In this document: positions 46,509 through 56,947 of the stretch, one piece after another
Numbering within the stretch: the stretch's first letter is position 1
Layout of the letters: every line of letters begins with the position of its first letter
Origin: Xanthomonas codiaei
Lineage (GTDB): Bacteria > Pseudomonadota > Gammaproteobacteria > Xanthomonadales > Xanthomonadaceae
DNA length: 64,000 bases
Assembly (NCBI RefSeq): GCF_002939785.1
Contig: NZ_MDEC01000004.1
Coordinates: forward strand, 124,001 to 188,000
Direction of reading: 5' to 3'
Notes under the pieces: generated by a model
What the model saw: the letters and a program-made list of their open reading frames with translations, nothing else
Told to the model about the DNA's origin: nothing
Database searches by the model: none
Position numbers and translations under genes: made by a program

Positions 46509-48302
46509 TCACGCCTCTGGAATTGCCTGCGCTGTCTTTGCCCGCATTGGGCCGCGCGCAGTGCTTCGCACGATTTCCCTGGCGGCGCGCAGGCGGCCGC
46601 CATGCGCCGCGAGCAGATCGCTACGCGTGATGATGCCGATGACACGCAAGGTCTGCGGCCCATCCACGACCACCAACCTGCCGACACCGGCATCGCTCAT
46701 GTGATCGGCGGCTTCGCGGAGCGAGTGCTCTTCGCCGATGACCACCGGAGCACGCTGCAGCAGCGCAGCCAGCGGTACGTCATCGCCCAGACGCAGGTCG
46801 AGCAGATCGCGGCGTGTCAGCACGCCACGCAGCACACCCTCCGCGCCGGTGACCGGAAAGCCCTGGTGGCTGACCTCCGCACCGCCACCGCGCAACCACT
46901 GGCGCACCTCGCCCAGCGTCTGCGTTGTCTGCAGGCTCACCACGTCGCGACTGCACACCGTGCCTACTGCGATCTGATCCAGATGATCGGCACTGTAGTC
47001 GGATGGAACGCGAACGCCGCGGCGCACGATCTTCTCGGTCATGATGGTGTGGCGCATCATCAAACCGGAGACCAGATACGCCGCAGCGCAGCCGCCCAGC
47101 AGTGGCAGCAGTCCGTGCGTCTGCTGTGTCGCTTCGAAGGCAAAGATCACCGAGGCCAGGAACGCGCGCGATGCGCCGGCGAACATGGCCGCCATGCAGA
47201 CCAGCGCTGCCATCCGTGGGTCGACGCCGAGCCAGGGTGCATGGCTCGCCACGGCAATCCCGAGCACGCCACCCAGCGCACCTCCGATGGTGAACAACGG
47301 CGCCAGTGTGCCGCCAGAGGTTCCACTGCCCAGCGCCACCGACCACGACACCAGTTTGGCCACGCACAGGATCAACATCGTGCCCAGCCCCACGCCACCG
47401 CCCAATACCAGAATGATGTTGTCGTATCCCACGCCCAAGGTCCGCGGCACCCAGTAGCCGACGACGCCCACCACCACGCCACCGATCGCCGGCCACCACA
47501 TCCAGTGCAGCGGAATCCGTTCGAATGCATCTTCGATGCCGTAAGTCAGGCGTGTCACGCCGACGCTGATCGCGCCGACCACGGCTCCCATCGCCACATA
47601 GGCGAACAAGGCACTCAACGCCGCCGGCGGCAGCGTCGGCATGGGAAATACCGGGCCAGTGCCTTCGAACACGCCGTGCATCGCGGCCCCGACCATCGCC
47701 GCCAGCGCCACCGGAATCAGCGAGCGCGCGCGGCGTTCGAACAACAGCAGCTCCACCGCCAACACCACCGCCGCGATCGGGGTTGCAAAGATCGCGGCCA
47801 TGCCGGCGGCAGCACCTGCGGCAAGCAGGGTCTTGCGTTCGTCGGCAGTGACATGCAGTCGTTGCCCCAGCAGCGATCCGAGTGCGCCGCCGGTGGCGAT
47901 GATGGGTCCTTCCGCACCGAATGGCCCGCCGGTGCCGATCGCCACGGCCGACGATGTCGGTTTGAGCCAGGTCATGATGGGCGGAATGCGGCTGTCGTTA
48001 CGCAGCACCTGTTCCATCGCCTCGGGAATGCCGTGCCCCCGAATCGCACGCGACCCGTAGCGCGCCATCGCACCGACGATCACGCCACCGACCACCGGCA
48101 CCGCAATCGCCCAGGCTCCCAAGACTTGCTTTGCCGGGCTGACCATCTCCACGCTCAGACGCCCGAAATACGCCAGGTTGGTGACCAACCCGATCAGCGC
48201 CGTCAGCACCTGCGCAACGCCCGCCACGACGAAGGCCAACATCAGGCAGAGACCGGCGATCCAGACCACGCGGCGATCCAGCGGCCGAAACCGAGCCGGC
48301 AT
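46509..48302 (-). CDS. CLC-type chloride channel/antiporter with CBS domains
   Basis: A 597-residue membrane protein. The CLC filter regions are GHGIPE (where E. coli has GSGIP), GGPFGAEGP with the gating glutamate, and GSGTSGGTLAPL. A pair of CBS domains follows at the C-terminus (VCSRDVVSLQTTQTL and PVVIGEEHSLREAADHMSDAG), likely binding nucleotides. The protein probably moves chloride in exchange for protons, aiding acid survival. The start is uncertain. I chose ATG 48302, which precedes the first helix, and in-frame GTG and TTG codons upstream (to 48416) give up to 38 more residues, none with a good ribosome-binding site. Confidence 0.9.
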   Translation of the reverse strand: MPARFRPLDRRVVWIAGLCLMLAFVVAGVAQVLTALIGLVTNLAYFGRLSVEMVSPAKQVLGAWAIAVPVVGGVIVGAMARYGSRAIRGHGIPEAMEQVLRNDSRIPPIMTWLKPTSSAVAIGTGGPFGAEGPIIATGGALGSLLGQRLHVTADERKTLLAAGAAAGMAAIFATPIAAVVLAVELLLFERRARSLIPVALAAMVGAAMHGVFEGTGPVFPMPTLPPAALSALFAYVAMGAVVGAISVGVTRLTYGIEDAFERIPLHWMWWPAIGGVVVGVVGYWVPRTLGVGYDNIILVLGGGVGLGTMLILCVAKLVSWSVALGSGTSGGTLAPLFTIGGALGGVLGIAVASHAPWLGVDPRMAALVCMAAMFAGASRAFLASVIFAFEATQQTHGLLPLLGGCAAAYLVSGLMMRHTIMTEKIVRRGVRVPSDYSADHLDQIAVGTVCSRDVVSLQTTQTLGEVRQWLRGGGAEVSHQGFPVTGAEGVLRGVLTRRDLLDLRLGDDVPLAALLQRAPVVIGEEHSLREAADHMSDAGVGRLVVVDGPQTLRVIGIITRSDLLAAHGGRLRAAREIVRSTARGPMRAKTAQAIPEA

Positions 48303-48731
48303 CTGTGCCTGCGCCAGTGCTGGATCCAACGATGGGGCGAGCGGAATCGCCACGCGCGAGTGCGTGCTGGAGGTGGAATCAATCAAGGGGAGGACGCCAG
48401 AAGTGGGACGCGGCAAAGGCTACGCCGATCGTCTCGCAGTAGCTGGCTCAAACTTAAACCCGTGCGTCATGCGTCTGTCGGGACAAGCGTGCCTGGAACG
48501 GTCCGTGTGCATCCACCGCACCGCCACGATAGCCACTGCCGCAACACCGGCGGCGGCATCTGCGAAGGACCACATCGGCCTCGTCCTTGCCGCGTCTGTC
48601 GCGCCGCCTGCATCGAGGCACGCCGTCACGCCCATCCGTCTCCAGTGGTGCGCCGCGCGCCGCTCGTTCGGCGCCACAGCTCGCAGGGCAACCCGGCTAA
48701 GCTTGCGGTCCTGTTCCTCACTGGATTGACC
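48303..48731. other. Divergent intergenic region between the CLC gene and a GST gene
   Basis: About 430 bp (less if the CLC protein starts upstream). It is GC-rich, with no reading frame of protein-like composition and no clear promoter or hairpin that I can recognise. Confidence 0.45.
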
Positions 48732-49346
48732 ATGAAGCTCTACACCAAGCCCGGCGCCTGCTCGCTCGCTGACCACATCGTCCTGCGCTGGTCCGGGTTG
48801 CCGTTCGACCTGGTGGTGGTCGATGCCTCCACCATGAAGTCGCCCGACTATCTGCAACTCAATCCGGCAGGTGCCGTGCCGTTGCTGGTCATCGACGATT
48901 GGGCGCTCACGCAGAACGCCGCCATCCTGAATTACATCGCCGATATCGCGCCGCTGACCGGCCTGGGCGGCGATGGCAGCGCGCGCAGCCGCGCCGAGAT
49001 CAATCGCTGGATCGCATTTTGCAATGCCGATGTCCACCCCACCTTCAAGCCGATCTTCGGCAGCACCGCCTACCTGCAGGATCAGGCATTGATCGCGCGC
49101 AGCCACGACGATGCGCGCAGCAAGTTGCGCACGCTCTACGCACGTGCCGATGCGCATCTGCAGGGCCGCCAGTGGCTGGCCGGCGACAGCCATACCGGCG
49201 CCGATGCGTATCTGTTCGTGACCTTGCGCTGGGCCCGCAAGGCCGGCGTGGACGTGAGTGGGCTGACGGCACTGGATGCCTTCTTCCAGCGCATGCAGGC
49301 CGATGCCGACGTGCAGGCAGCGCTGAAGGCCGAAGGCCTGGAATAA
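48732..49346 (+). CDS. Glutathione S-transferase (beta class)
   Basis: This 204-residue cytosolic enzyme conjugates or reduces with glutathione. The N-terminal thioredoxin-like domain starts MKLYTKPGACSLADHIVL with Cys10, the catalytic residue of beta-class GSTs. NPAGAVPLLVIDD (cis-Pro) and the SNAIL-like element TQNAAILNYIAD follow. The C-terminal domain is helical. The substrate is unknown. The gene diverges from the CLC gene and is followed by a strong inverted repeat at 49492. Confidence 0.93.
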   Translation: MKLYTKPGACSLADHIVLRWSGLPFDLVVVDASTMKSPDYLQLNPAGAVPLLVIDDWALTQNAAILNYIADIAPLTGLGGDGSARSRAEINRWIAFCNADVHPTFKPIFGSTAYLQDQALIARSHDDARSKLRTLYARADAHLQGRQWLAGDSHTGADAYLFVTLRWARKAGVDVSGLTALDAFFQRMQADADVQAALKAEGLE

Positions 49347-49491
49347 GAGCGACTGACAGAACGACTGCAGCCGTGAGGCCTACACGGCCGGTACCCGGTG
49401 CGGCATGTACCACGCGCACCCTCCCGAGCGCGCCGTCCACACCCGCCTGCCGACGGCTCGCGACGTCCTGTTAGCCACTCCACGCGATGAC

Positions 49492-49517
49492 GCGGCCAAG
49501 GCACGTACCTTGGCCGC
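49492..49517. terminator. Strong hairpin after the GST gene
   Basis: Perfect 10-bp inverted repeat GCGGCCAAGG/CCTTGGCCGC around CACGTA, 145 bp after the GST stop. No T-tract, so its role as terminator is only possible. Confidence 0.5.
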
Positions 49518-49627
49518 CGAATCACCCAGCGCACGTGCGGCGCGTTGTCGCTGCACACAGCGCACTCCACGCAGCACCGCCGCGATGCCCACCCGCTGGT
49601 GTCACCGCTGGTGAGCAGACACAAAAA

Positions 49628-49650
49628 AACGCCGGGCAATGCCCGGCGTT
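49628..49650 (-). terminator. Rho-independent terminator of mdh
   Basis: Stem AACGCCGGGC with AAT loop, perfectly paired, followed on the minus strand by a run of T. It lies 24 bp after the mdh stop codon. Confidence 0.93.
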
Positions 49651-49673
49651 CTGACTTGCAGCAACCCTGGTAC

Positions 49674-50675
<1,002 letters not shown>

Positions 50676-50743
50676 CTAAAAAGCGTTGGTGGGGGTGGCG
50701 CGCTGGCGGGGCCGCAAGGCCTGGCGGCACGCATTGACAAGCA

Positions 50744-50766
50744 AACGGCCGCACGAGGCGGCCGTT
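50744..50766 (-). terminator. Hairpin between ppiB and mdh
   Basis: Perfect 9-bp stem AACGGCCGC/GCGGCCGTT with a five-base loop, 15 bp after the ppiB stop codon. It ends in a short T-run on the minus strand, so a terminator or attenuator is likely. Confidence 0.75.
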
Positions 50767-50781
50767 CGACGGGGGTGGCGA

Positions 50782-51276
50782 TCAGGCGGCGAGGATCTTG
50801 TTCCACTCCGCAACGCGGTCGGCCTTGGCGGCCAGCACGGCGTCGGTATCGCCTTCGATGGTGAGCGTGTTGATGGTGTCGCCCTGGGCAACGCTGTCCA
50901 CCACGTCCAGGCCCTGGGTGACCTTGCCGAACACGGTGTGCTTGCCGTCCAGCCACGGGGTGGCGGTGTGGGTGATGAAGAACTGGCTGCCGTTGGTGTT
51001 GGGGCCGGCATTGGCCATGGACAGCACGCCGCGCTCGTGGCCCACGCCGTTATTGGTCTCGTCTTCGAAACGGTAGCCCGGGCCGCCGCGGCCGGAACCT
51101 TCCGGGCAACCGCCCTGGATCATGAAGTCGGCGATGACGCGGTGGAAGCTCAGGCCGTTGTAGAAGCCGCGCTTGGCCAGGTTGACGAAGTTGGCAACCG
51201 TCAGCGGAGCCTTTTCCGGGTACAGCTCGACAACGATCGGGCCGCGGGAGGTGTCGAAGGTGGCGATCAGGGACAT
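50782..51276 (-). CDS. ppiB: Peptidyl-prolyl cis-trans isomerase (cyclophilin B type)
   Basis: This 164-residue cyclophilin catalyses proline isomerisation. [19 protein letters not shown] contains the active-site Arg and Phe, followed by [31 protein letters not shown] with the conserved Gln, Phe, Trp and His. No signal peptide, so it is the cytosolic PpiB form rather than periplasmic PpiA. The start is ATG 51276, since an upstream extension to 51324 consists of non-family residues. Divergent from typA. Confidence 0.95.
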   Translation of the reverse strand: MSLIATFDTSRGPIVVELYPEKAPLTVANFVNLAKRGFYNGLSFHRVIADFMIQGGCPEGSGRGGPGYRFEDETNNGVGHERGVLSMANAGPNTNGSQFFITHTATPWLDGKHTVFGKVTQGLDVVDSVAQGDTINTLTIEGDTDAVLAAKADRVAEWNKILAA

Positions 51277-51462
51277 GGAAATCCTTGCAGGTTCTGGGAT
51301 GATCAACAGCCCATTAGGATACACCCGGGCGCGTGGCCGGCCGCGCGGTTACGACCATGGTCCAACGCTCGTGGCCGCCTGGAGACCAAGCCCGTCACGC
51401 TGGCTGAATGGGCGATCTGAACCGACTTGCGCCAATCCACAACGGCAACGCAACGAAACCGC

Positions 51463-51468
51463 TATAAT
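51463..51468 (+). promoter_or_regulatory. Candidate -10 of the typA promoter
   Basis: A perfect TATAAT stands 50 bp upstream of the typA ATG. No -35 better than CAACGG is seen at 17 bp spacing. Confidence 0.55.
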
Positions 51469-51518
51469 GTCGGGCTTACCTCATCTCAAGACTGGCGCCA
51501 GACAGGGGCCCTTTCCGC

Positions 51519-53348
51519 ATGTCCATCGAAAAACTCCGCAATATCGCCATCGTCGCGCACGTCGACCATGGCAAGACCACCCTCGTCGACTGCCTGCTGA
51601 AGCAGTCCGGCACCCTGTCCGAACGCACCGTCCTGGCTGAGCGCGTGATGGACAGCAACGACCAGGAAAAGGAACGTGGCATCACGATCCTGGCCAAGAA
51701 CACCGCCATCACCTGGCAAGGCAACCGCATCAACATCGTCGACACCCCGGGACACGCCGACTTCGGTGGCGAAGTCGAGCGCGTGCTGTCGATGGTGGAC
51801 TCGGTGCTGATCCTGGTCGACGCGATGGACGGCCCGATGCCGCAGACCCGCTTCGTCACCCAGAAGGCCTTCGCGATGGGCTTCAAGCCGATCGTGGTGG
51901 TCAACAAGATCGACCGTCCCGGCGCACGCCCGGACTGGGTGATCGACCAGGTGTTCGACCTGTTCGACAAGCTCGGTGCCACCGACGAGCAGTTGGACTT
52001 CCCGATCGTCTACACCTCGGCACTGAATGGCTACGCCAGCCTGGATTCGAACGTGCGCGACGGCGACATGACCCCGCTGTACGAAGCGATCATGCAGCAC
52101 GTCTCGGCACCGGACGTCGATCCGGACGGCCCGTTCCAGATGCGCATCAGCCAGCTGGACTACAACAACTTCGTCGGCGTGATCGGCATCGGCCGCATCC
52201 AGCGCGGCGTGCTGAAGAAGAACATGCCGGTCAGCGTGATCGACCGCGAAGGCAAGAAGCGCCAGGGCAAGGTGCTGCAGGTGCTGGGCTTCCTGGGCCT
52301 GGAGCGCATCGAGCAGGACAGCGCCGAAGCCGGCGACATCGTCGCCATCTCGGGCATCCAGGAACTGACCATTTCCGACACCGTGTGCGCGCTCGACCAC
52401 CCCGAGGCGCTGCCGGCGCTGACGGTGGACGAGCCCACCATCTCGATGACCTTCCAGGTCAACAACTCTCCGTTCGCCGGCAACAAGGACCTGTCCGGTG
52501 GCAAGTTCCTGACCAGCCGCCAGCTGCGCGACCGCCTGGACCGCGAGAAGGTGCACAACGTGGCGCTGAAGGTCGAGGAAGGCTCCGACGCCGACAAGTT
52601 CCTGGTCTCCGGCCGTGGCGAACTGCACTTGTCGGTGCTGATCGAGAACATGCGTCGTGAAGGCTATGAGCTGGCCGTGTCGCGCCCGGAAGTGATCATC
52701 AAAGAAATCGACGGCAAGCTGATGGAGCCGATCGAGCAGCTGGTGGTGGACATCGAAGAACAGCACCAGGGCGGCGTGATGGAAAAGCTGGGCACCCGCA
52801 AGGGCCAGCTGAAGAACATGGAACCGGACGGCAAGGGCCGCGTGCGCCTTGACTACATGATCCCGGCGCGCGGCCTGATCGGCTTCCAGAACGAGTTCCG
52901 CACCCTGACCCAGGGCTCGGGCCTGCTGTTCCACGTGTTCGACCATTACGGCCCGAAGGAACAGGGCGCCATCGCCAAGCGCCAGAACGGCGTGATGATC
53001 GCCAATGCACCGGGTGCAACCCCGGCCTATGCATTGGGGCCGCTGGAAGAGCGTGGCCGCCTGTTCGCCGCCGAAGGCGACAACGTGTACGAAGGCCAGC
53101 TGGTCGGCATCCACTCCAAGGACAACGACCTGACCGTCAACGCGATCAAGACCAAGCCGCTGACCAACATGCGCGCGTCGGGCAAGGATGATGCGATCAA
53201 GCTGACCCCGGCCATCAAGTACACGCTGGAGCAGGCCCTGGACTTCATCGAGGACGACGAGCTGGTCGAAGTCACTCCGAAGGAAATCCGCCTGCGCAAG
53301 AAGCACCTGACCGAGAACGAGCGCAAGCGCGCCGGCCGTTCCGGCTAA
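51519..53348 (+). CDS. typA: Ribosome-associated GTPase TypA/BipA
   Basis: This 609-residue translational GTPase of the EF-G/LepA class acts on the ribosome in stress response and 50S assembly. GTPase motifs are [38 protein letters not shown] and [12 protein letters not shown]. The beta-barrel domain II and the C-terminal region with [18 protein letters not shown] and [29 protein letters not shown] are specific to BipA. Length matches the E. coli protein (607). A DUF2127-like gene follows 18 bp after the stop. Confidence 0.97.
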   Translation: MSIEKLRNIAIVAHVDHGKTTLVDCLLKQSGTLSERTVLAERVMDSNDQEKERGITILAKNTAITWQGNRINIVDTPGHADFGGEVERVLSMVDSVLILVDAMDGPMPQTRFVTQKAFAMGFKPIVVVNKIDRPGARPDWVIDQVFDLFDKLGATDEQLDFPIVYTSALNGYASLDSNVRDGDMTPLYEAIMQHVSAPDVDPDGPFQMRISQLDYNNFVGVIGIGRIQRGVLKKNMPVSVIDREGKKRQGKVLQVLGFLGLERIEQDSAEAGDIVAISGIQELTISDTVCALDHPEALPALTVDEPTISMTFQVNNSPFAGNKDLSGGKFLTSRQLRDRLDREKVHNVALKVEEGSDADKFLVSGRGELHLSVLIENMRREGYELAVSRPEVIIKEIDGKLMEPIEQLVVDIEEQHQGGVMEKLGTRKGQLKNMEPDGKGRVRLDYMIPARGLIGFQNEFRTLTQGSGLLFHVFDHYGPKEQGAIAKRQNGVMIANAPGATPAYALGPLEERGRLFAAEGDNVYEGQLVGIHSKDNDLTVNAIKTKPLTNMRASGKDDAIKLTPAIKYTLEQALDFIEDDELVEVTPKEIRLRKKHLTENERKRAGRSG

Positions 53349-53366
53349 GCCCTGGCGTTCACGCTC

Positions 53367-53834
53367 GTGCAGCGCAAGCCCTATAGCCCGGATCCGCGTG
53401 CGCATCCGGGCCTTCATGCGATCGCCTTGCTCGAGGCGGTCAAGGGGGCGCTTGCGCTGTTGGCGGCGACGGGCCTGGAAATTCTGGGCCCACTCCCGCT
53501 GCAGAATGCGGTCAGTACGCTGATCCGCCGTTTCAATCTGGATCCCGAGCACGGCGCGCTGCCGTCGTTGCTCAAGACCATCAACCCCGATGCCGTGCAT
53601 CTGGCTGCCGCAGCGATGCTGGCCTACGGCCTGCTGCATGTGGTGGAAGCCTGGGGCCTGTGGCGCGCCAAGGCCTGGGCCTCGCTGCTGGGCTGTCTGT
53701 CGGCCGCCATCTATTTGCCTTTCGATATCTACGCCATCGTCCGCCATCCCGGCTGGACCGCCTGGGCCGTGCTGGCGATCAACCTGATCGTGGTCGGCGT
53801 GCTGGCACGCGATCTGGTCCGGCGTCGCCGCTGA
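53367..53834 (+). CDS. DUF2127-family membrane protein
   Basis: This 155-residue protein has three or four hydrophobic helices (LHAIALLEAVKGALALLAATGLEIL, HLAAAAMLAYGLLHVVEAWGLW and AWAVLAINLIVVGVLARDLV among them). The LHAIALLEAVKGALALLA opening and the YGLLHVVEAWGLWRAKAWA segment are typical of DUF2127, small inner-membrane proteins of unknown function. The start is GTG at 53367, only 18 bp after typA, so the two genes may share a transcript. No functional residues can be named. Confidence 0.82.
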   Translation: MQRKPYSPDPRAHPGLHAIALLEAVKGALALLAATGLEILGPLPLQNAVSTLIRRFNLDPEHGALPSLLKTINPDAVHLAAAAMLAYGLLHVVEAWGLWRAKAWASLLGCLSAAIYLPFDIYAIVRHPGWTAWAVLAINLIVVGVLARDLVRRRR

Positions 53835-53927
53835 CCCACCCTGCCCTGTCCACGCGGACGCGGCCATCCGTTGTCACCCCGATCCTGCGCCGTTAGCCTG
53901 CGCAGACTTCCCGGGGAACCCGCGCCG

Positions 53928-55556
53928 ATGCGATCCACCACCTTGTCCCTTGCATTGCTGCTGGCGCTGTGCGGCTGTGCGCATGCCGACGCCCCGACGC
54001 GCCACACACCCGCCACGGCGGCCGGCGCCGAACCGCTCGATCTGGTCGAAGCCGATGTGGCCGGCCTGCAGGCGCGCATGCAGTCCGGCACCGCCACCAG
54101 CCTGGACCTGACCCGCGCCTACCTGCAACGCATCGCCAGCATCGACCGCGCCGGCCCGCGACTCAATGCGGTGATCGAACTCAATCCGCAGGCCGAAGCC
54201 GAGGCGCGCCGAATCGACGAGGAACGCCGCGCCGGCCGCGTGCGCGGCCCGCTGCACGGTATCCCGGTGCTGCTCAAGGACAATATCGACGCCGTGCCGA
54301 TGGTCAACAGCGCCGGCTCGCTGGCACTGGCCGCGTTCCGCCCGGACCGCGATGGCTTCCTGGTGCAGCGCCTGCGCGCGGCCGGCGCAGTGATCCTGGG
54401 CAAGACCAACCTGAGCGAATGGGCCAACTTCCGCTCCACCCAGTCCAGCTCCGGCTGGAGCGCCCGCGGCGGGCTGACCCGCAATCCCTACGCGCTCGAC
54501 CGCAACCCGTGCGGCTCCAGCGCCGGCACCGGCGCCGCCATCGCCGCCAGCCTGGCCACGGTGGGGATCGGCACCGAGACCGACGGCAGCATCGCCTGCC
54601 CGGCATCGGTCAACGGCCTGGTCGGACTCAAGCCGACCGTGGGCCTGGTCAGCCGCGACGGCATCATCCCGATCTCGGCCAGCCAGGACACCGCCGGGCC
54701 GATGACGCGCAACGTGGCCGACGCGGCCGCGGTGTTGCAGGCGATCGCCGCGCCCGATCCACAGGACCCGGCCACGCGCAGTGCGCCGTCGTCCCCTCCA
54801 GACTATCTCGCCCACCTCAAACCCGATGGCCTGCGCGGCGCGCGCCTGGGCCTGCTGCGCAATCCATTGCGCGAGGATCCCGCGATCGCTGCCGCACTGG
54901 ATCGCGCCGTACAGACCTTGCGTGCGGCAGGTGCCACGGTGATTGAGACTGCCCTGGTCACGGATGGCAAGTGGGATGCTGCCGAGCAGATGGTCTTACT
55001 GGTCGAATTCAAGGCCGGCGTGAACGCCTATCTGCGCAGCCATGCGGCGCCGGTCAAGGACCTGGACGCGCTGATTGCCTTCAATCGCGCCAATGCGCAG
55101 CGCGAACTGCCTTACTTCGGCCAGGAGTTGTTCGAGCAGGCGCAGGCCGCGCCGGGCCTGGAAGACCTGGGCTATCTGAGCGCGCGCGCCAACGCCAGAC
55201 GGCTCGCCGGCGAACAAGGTATCGACGCAGCCCTGAAGGCCGACCGCCTGGACGCGCTGATCGTACCGACCACCGGCGCTGCCTGGGTGACCACGCTAGG
55301 CAAAGGCGACACCTTTCCCGGTGCCGGCTACGGCGCCGCGGCAGTGGCCGGATATCCCAGCCTGAGCGTGCCGATGGGGCAGACCCAAGGCTTGCCGCTC
55401 GGATTGCTGTTCATGGGTACCGCCTGGAGCGAGCCACGGCTGATCGAGCTGGCCTACGCCTACGAGCAGCGTAGCCACGCGCGGTTCGCGCCCGGCTACG
55501 CGCCGAGCGCACCGCCAGCGACACCAGGCGCATCGCAACCGAAGACGGCAGACTGA
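53928..55556 (+). CDS. Peptide-amidase-like lipoprotein of the amidase signature family
   Basis: This 542-residue protein carries a lipoprotein signal (LLLALCGC, acylated Cys17). The amidase signature domain has the Ser-Ser-Lys triad Lys117 (LLKDNID), Ser197 (NPCGSSAGT) and Ser221 (TETDGSIACPAS). Over its length it strongly resembles the peptide amidase of Stenotrophomonas maltophilia, which removes C-terminal amide groups from peptides (spacing 80 and 24 residues here, 79 and 24 there as I recall). The lipobox suggests it acts at the envelope. It lies 93 bp after DUF2127, probably with its own promoter. Substrate assignment is by family only. Confidence 0.88.
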   Translation: MRSTTLSLALLLALCGCAHADAPTRHTPATAAGAEPLDLVEADVAGLQARMQSGTATSLDLTRAYLQRIASIDRAGPRLNAVIELNPQAEAEARRIDEERRAGRVRGPLHGIPVLLKDNIDAVPMVNSAGSLALAAFRPDRDGFLVQRLRAAGAVILGKTNLSEWANFRSTQSSSGWSARGGLTRNPYALDRNPCGSSAGTGAAIAASLATVGIGTETDGSIACPASVNGLVGLKPTVGLVSRDGIIPISASQDTAGPMTRNVADAAAVLQAIAAPDPQDPATRSAPSSPPDYLAHLKPDGLRGARLGLLRNPLREDPAIAAALDRAVQTLRAAGATVIETALVTDGKWDAAEQMVLLVEFKAGVNAYLRSHAAPVKDLDALIAFNRANAQRELPYFGQELFEQAQAAPGLEDLGYLSARANARRLAGEQGIDAALKADRLDALIVPTTGAAWVTTLGKGDTFPGAGYGAAAVAGYPSLSVPMGQTQGLPLGLLFMGTAWSEPRLIELAYAYEQRSHARFAPGYAPSAPPATPGASQPKTAD

Positions 55557-55734
55557 GCGCACCGCAAGGCAGTACGCAGGCGGTACACGCATCGACGTCA
55601 TGAGACAGCATCACCTGGACGTCGCGCTGCCAGCCGCCATGGCAGCTGCGCACCGCGAGCCGGCGACGTGCAGCATCGCGAACCGGTTGACCGCCCGCGC
55701 GCACCGACGCGACCACGCACGTCTGCGGGCAACG

Positions 55735-56862
55735 CTAGACCGATGCGGCAGGCTCGCCGTCTTCTGCGCCCGGCGAACGCACGCCGTCCGGCGCGATCGG
55801 CGCTGCGGCGCGCAGGGCCGGCTTTTCCTGCGCGGCGATCTCTGCACGGATCCTGGGCAAGGCGTAGGGATGTTCGCGGGTCAAAAAATCGATCATGCGC
55901 TCGCGCACCAGGCAGCGCAGGTCGAAGGCATCGCCGGAGTTGCGCGCACTCACCAGCAGGCGCACCTGGATGGTGTTGTCGCTGGTATCGGTGATCTGGG
56001 TGACGCACACGCGCCCGTCCCATAGCGGCTCGCCCTGGCAGATGCGCTCCAGCTCCGCACGCACCGCCGCGATCGGGGTGCGGTAATCCAGCCACAGGAA
56101 GGCGGTACCGAGCAGATCCGCGCTGGCGCGCGTCCAGTTCTGGAACGGGTTCTCGATGAACCAGGTGAGCGGCACCACCATGCGCCGCTCGTCCCAGATC
56201 CGCACCACCACATACGAGCTACCGATCTCCTCGATCCGGCCCCACTCGCCTTCCACGATCACCACATCGTCCAGCCGGATCGGCTGGGTCAAGGCGATCT
56301 GCAGGCCGGCGATCAGATTGCCGAATACCGGCTTGGCCGCGATGCCGGCCACCAGCCCGATGATGCCGGCCGAGGCCAGCAGCGTCTTGCCGATCTGGCG
56401 CACCTGCTCGAAGCCGAGCAGCACCACCGAGATGCCAAGCAGGATCACCGCGCCCATCACCACGCGGCTCAGCACCCGGGTCTGGGTCTGGATGCGGCGC
56501 GCGGTGAGATTGTCCGCTACTTCGATCGGGTTGCTGCGCAGGATCGCCGCCTCGCCAGCCGCCACCGCGCGCACCAGCAGCCAGGTCACGCAGCCGACGA
56601 TGCCGACATGCAGCAGGTGCTGCACCGCCGCCAGTGCCTTGCCGGTCAATGGCGTGGCCTCGGTGGCCACGCCCAGAAACAGCAGCGGCAGGATGAAGGC
56701 CGCCGGCAAGGTGATCACGCGAATGATGCGTGCGCGTCGGTAATCGCGCCCTTGCATGCGGCGGAACAGCCACAGCATCAGCGACCAGGTGACGACGCCG
56801 GCAAGCAGCGCGGCGCCCAGCGGAATTGCGTATTCGCGAATGACGTTCCAATCGGCAGTCAA
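55735..56862 (-). CDS. MscS-family mechanosensitive channel
   Basis: This 375-residue membrane protein has several N-terminal helices followed by the pore-lining region VVMGAVILLGISVVLLGFEQ and ASAGIIGLVAGIAAKPVFGNLIAGLQIALTQPI, a glycine/alanine-rich TM3 with the family's kink. The cytoplasmic beta domain and C-terminal region follow (GRIEEIGSSYVVVRIWDERRMVVPLTWFIENPFQNWTR, seen in parts). It would release solutes on osmotic down-shock. The start is TTG at 56862 because AGGAGGA lies five bases before it, an almost perfect ribosome-binding site, while the frame also extends to 56913. Confidence 0.9.
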   Translation of the reverse strand: MTADWNVIREYAIPLGAALLAGVVTWSLMLWLFRRMQGRDYRRARIIRVITLPAAFILPLLFLGVATEATPLTGKALAAVQHLLHVGIVGCVTWLLVRAVAAGEAAILRSNPIEVADNLTARRIQTQTRVLSRVVMGAVILLGISVVLLGFEQVRQIGKTLLASAGIIGLVAGIAAKPVFGNLIAGLQIALTQPIRLDDVVIVEGEWGRIEEIGSSYVVVRIWDERRMVVPLTWFIENPFQNWTRASADLLGTAFLWLDYRTPIAAVRAELERICQGEPLWDGRVCVTQITDTSDNTIQVRLLVSARNSGDAFDLRCLVRERMIDFLTREHPYALPRIRAEIAAQEKPALRAAAPIAPDGVRSPGAEDGEPAASV

Positions 56863-56947
56863 ACCGTTCCTCCTGTGGGGGGAAAGAGGGATGGCTGCAG
56901 CAGCATGCCGCAAGCGGCATGAGCATCACGTCATGCGCACAGTCCGG

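Noticed and set aside
46251-49346. Open frame of 1031 codons on the plus strand
   Set aside because: Most of it is antisense to the CLC gene and has Arg/His-rich, non-protein-like composition. Only its last 204 codons, the GST, are real.
51486-53867. Open frame of 793 codons opposite typA
   Set aside because: Antisense to typA, a fully conserved GTPase. The translated composition (His, Gln, Arg, Ala) is that of a shadow frame.
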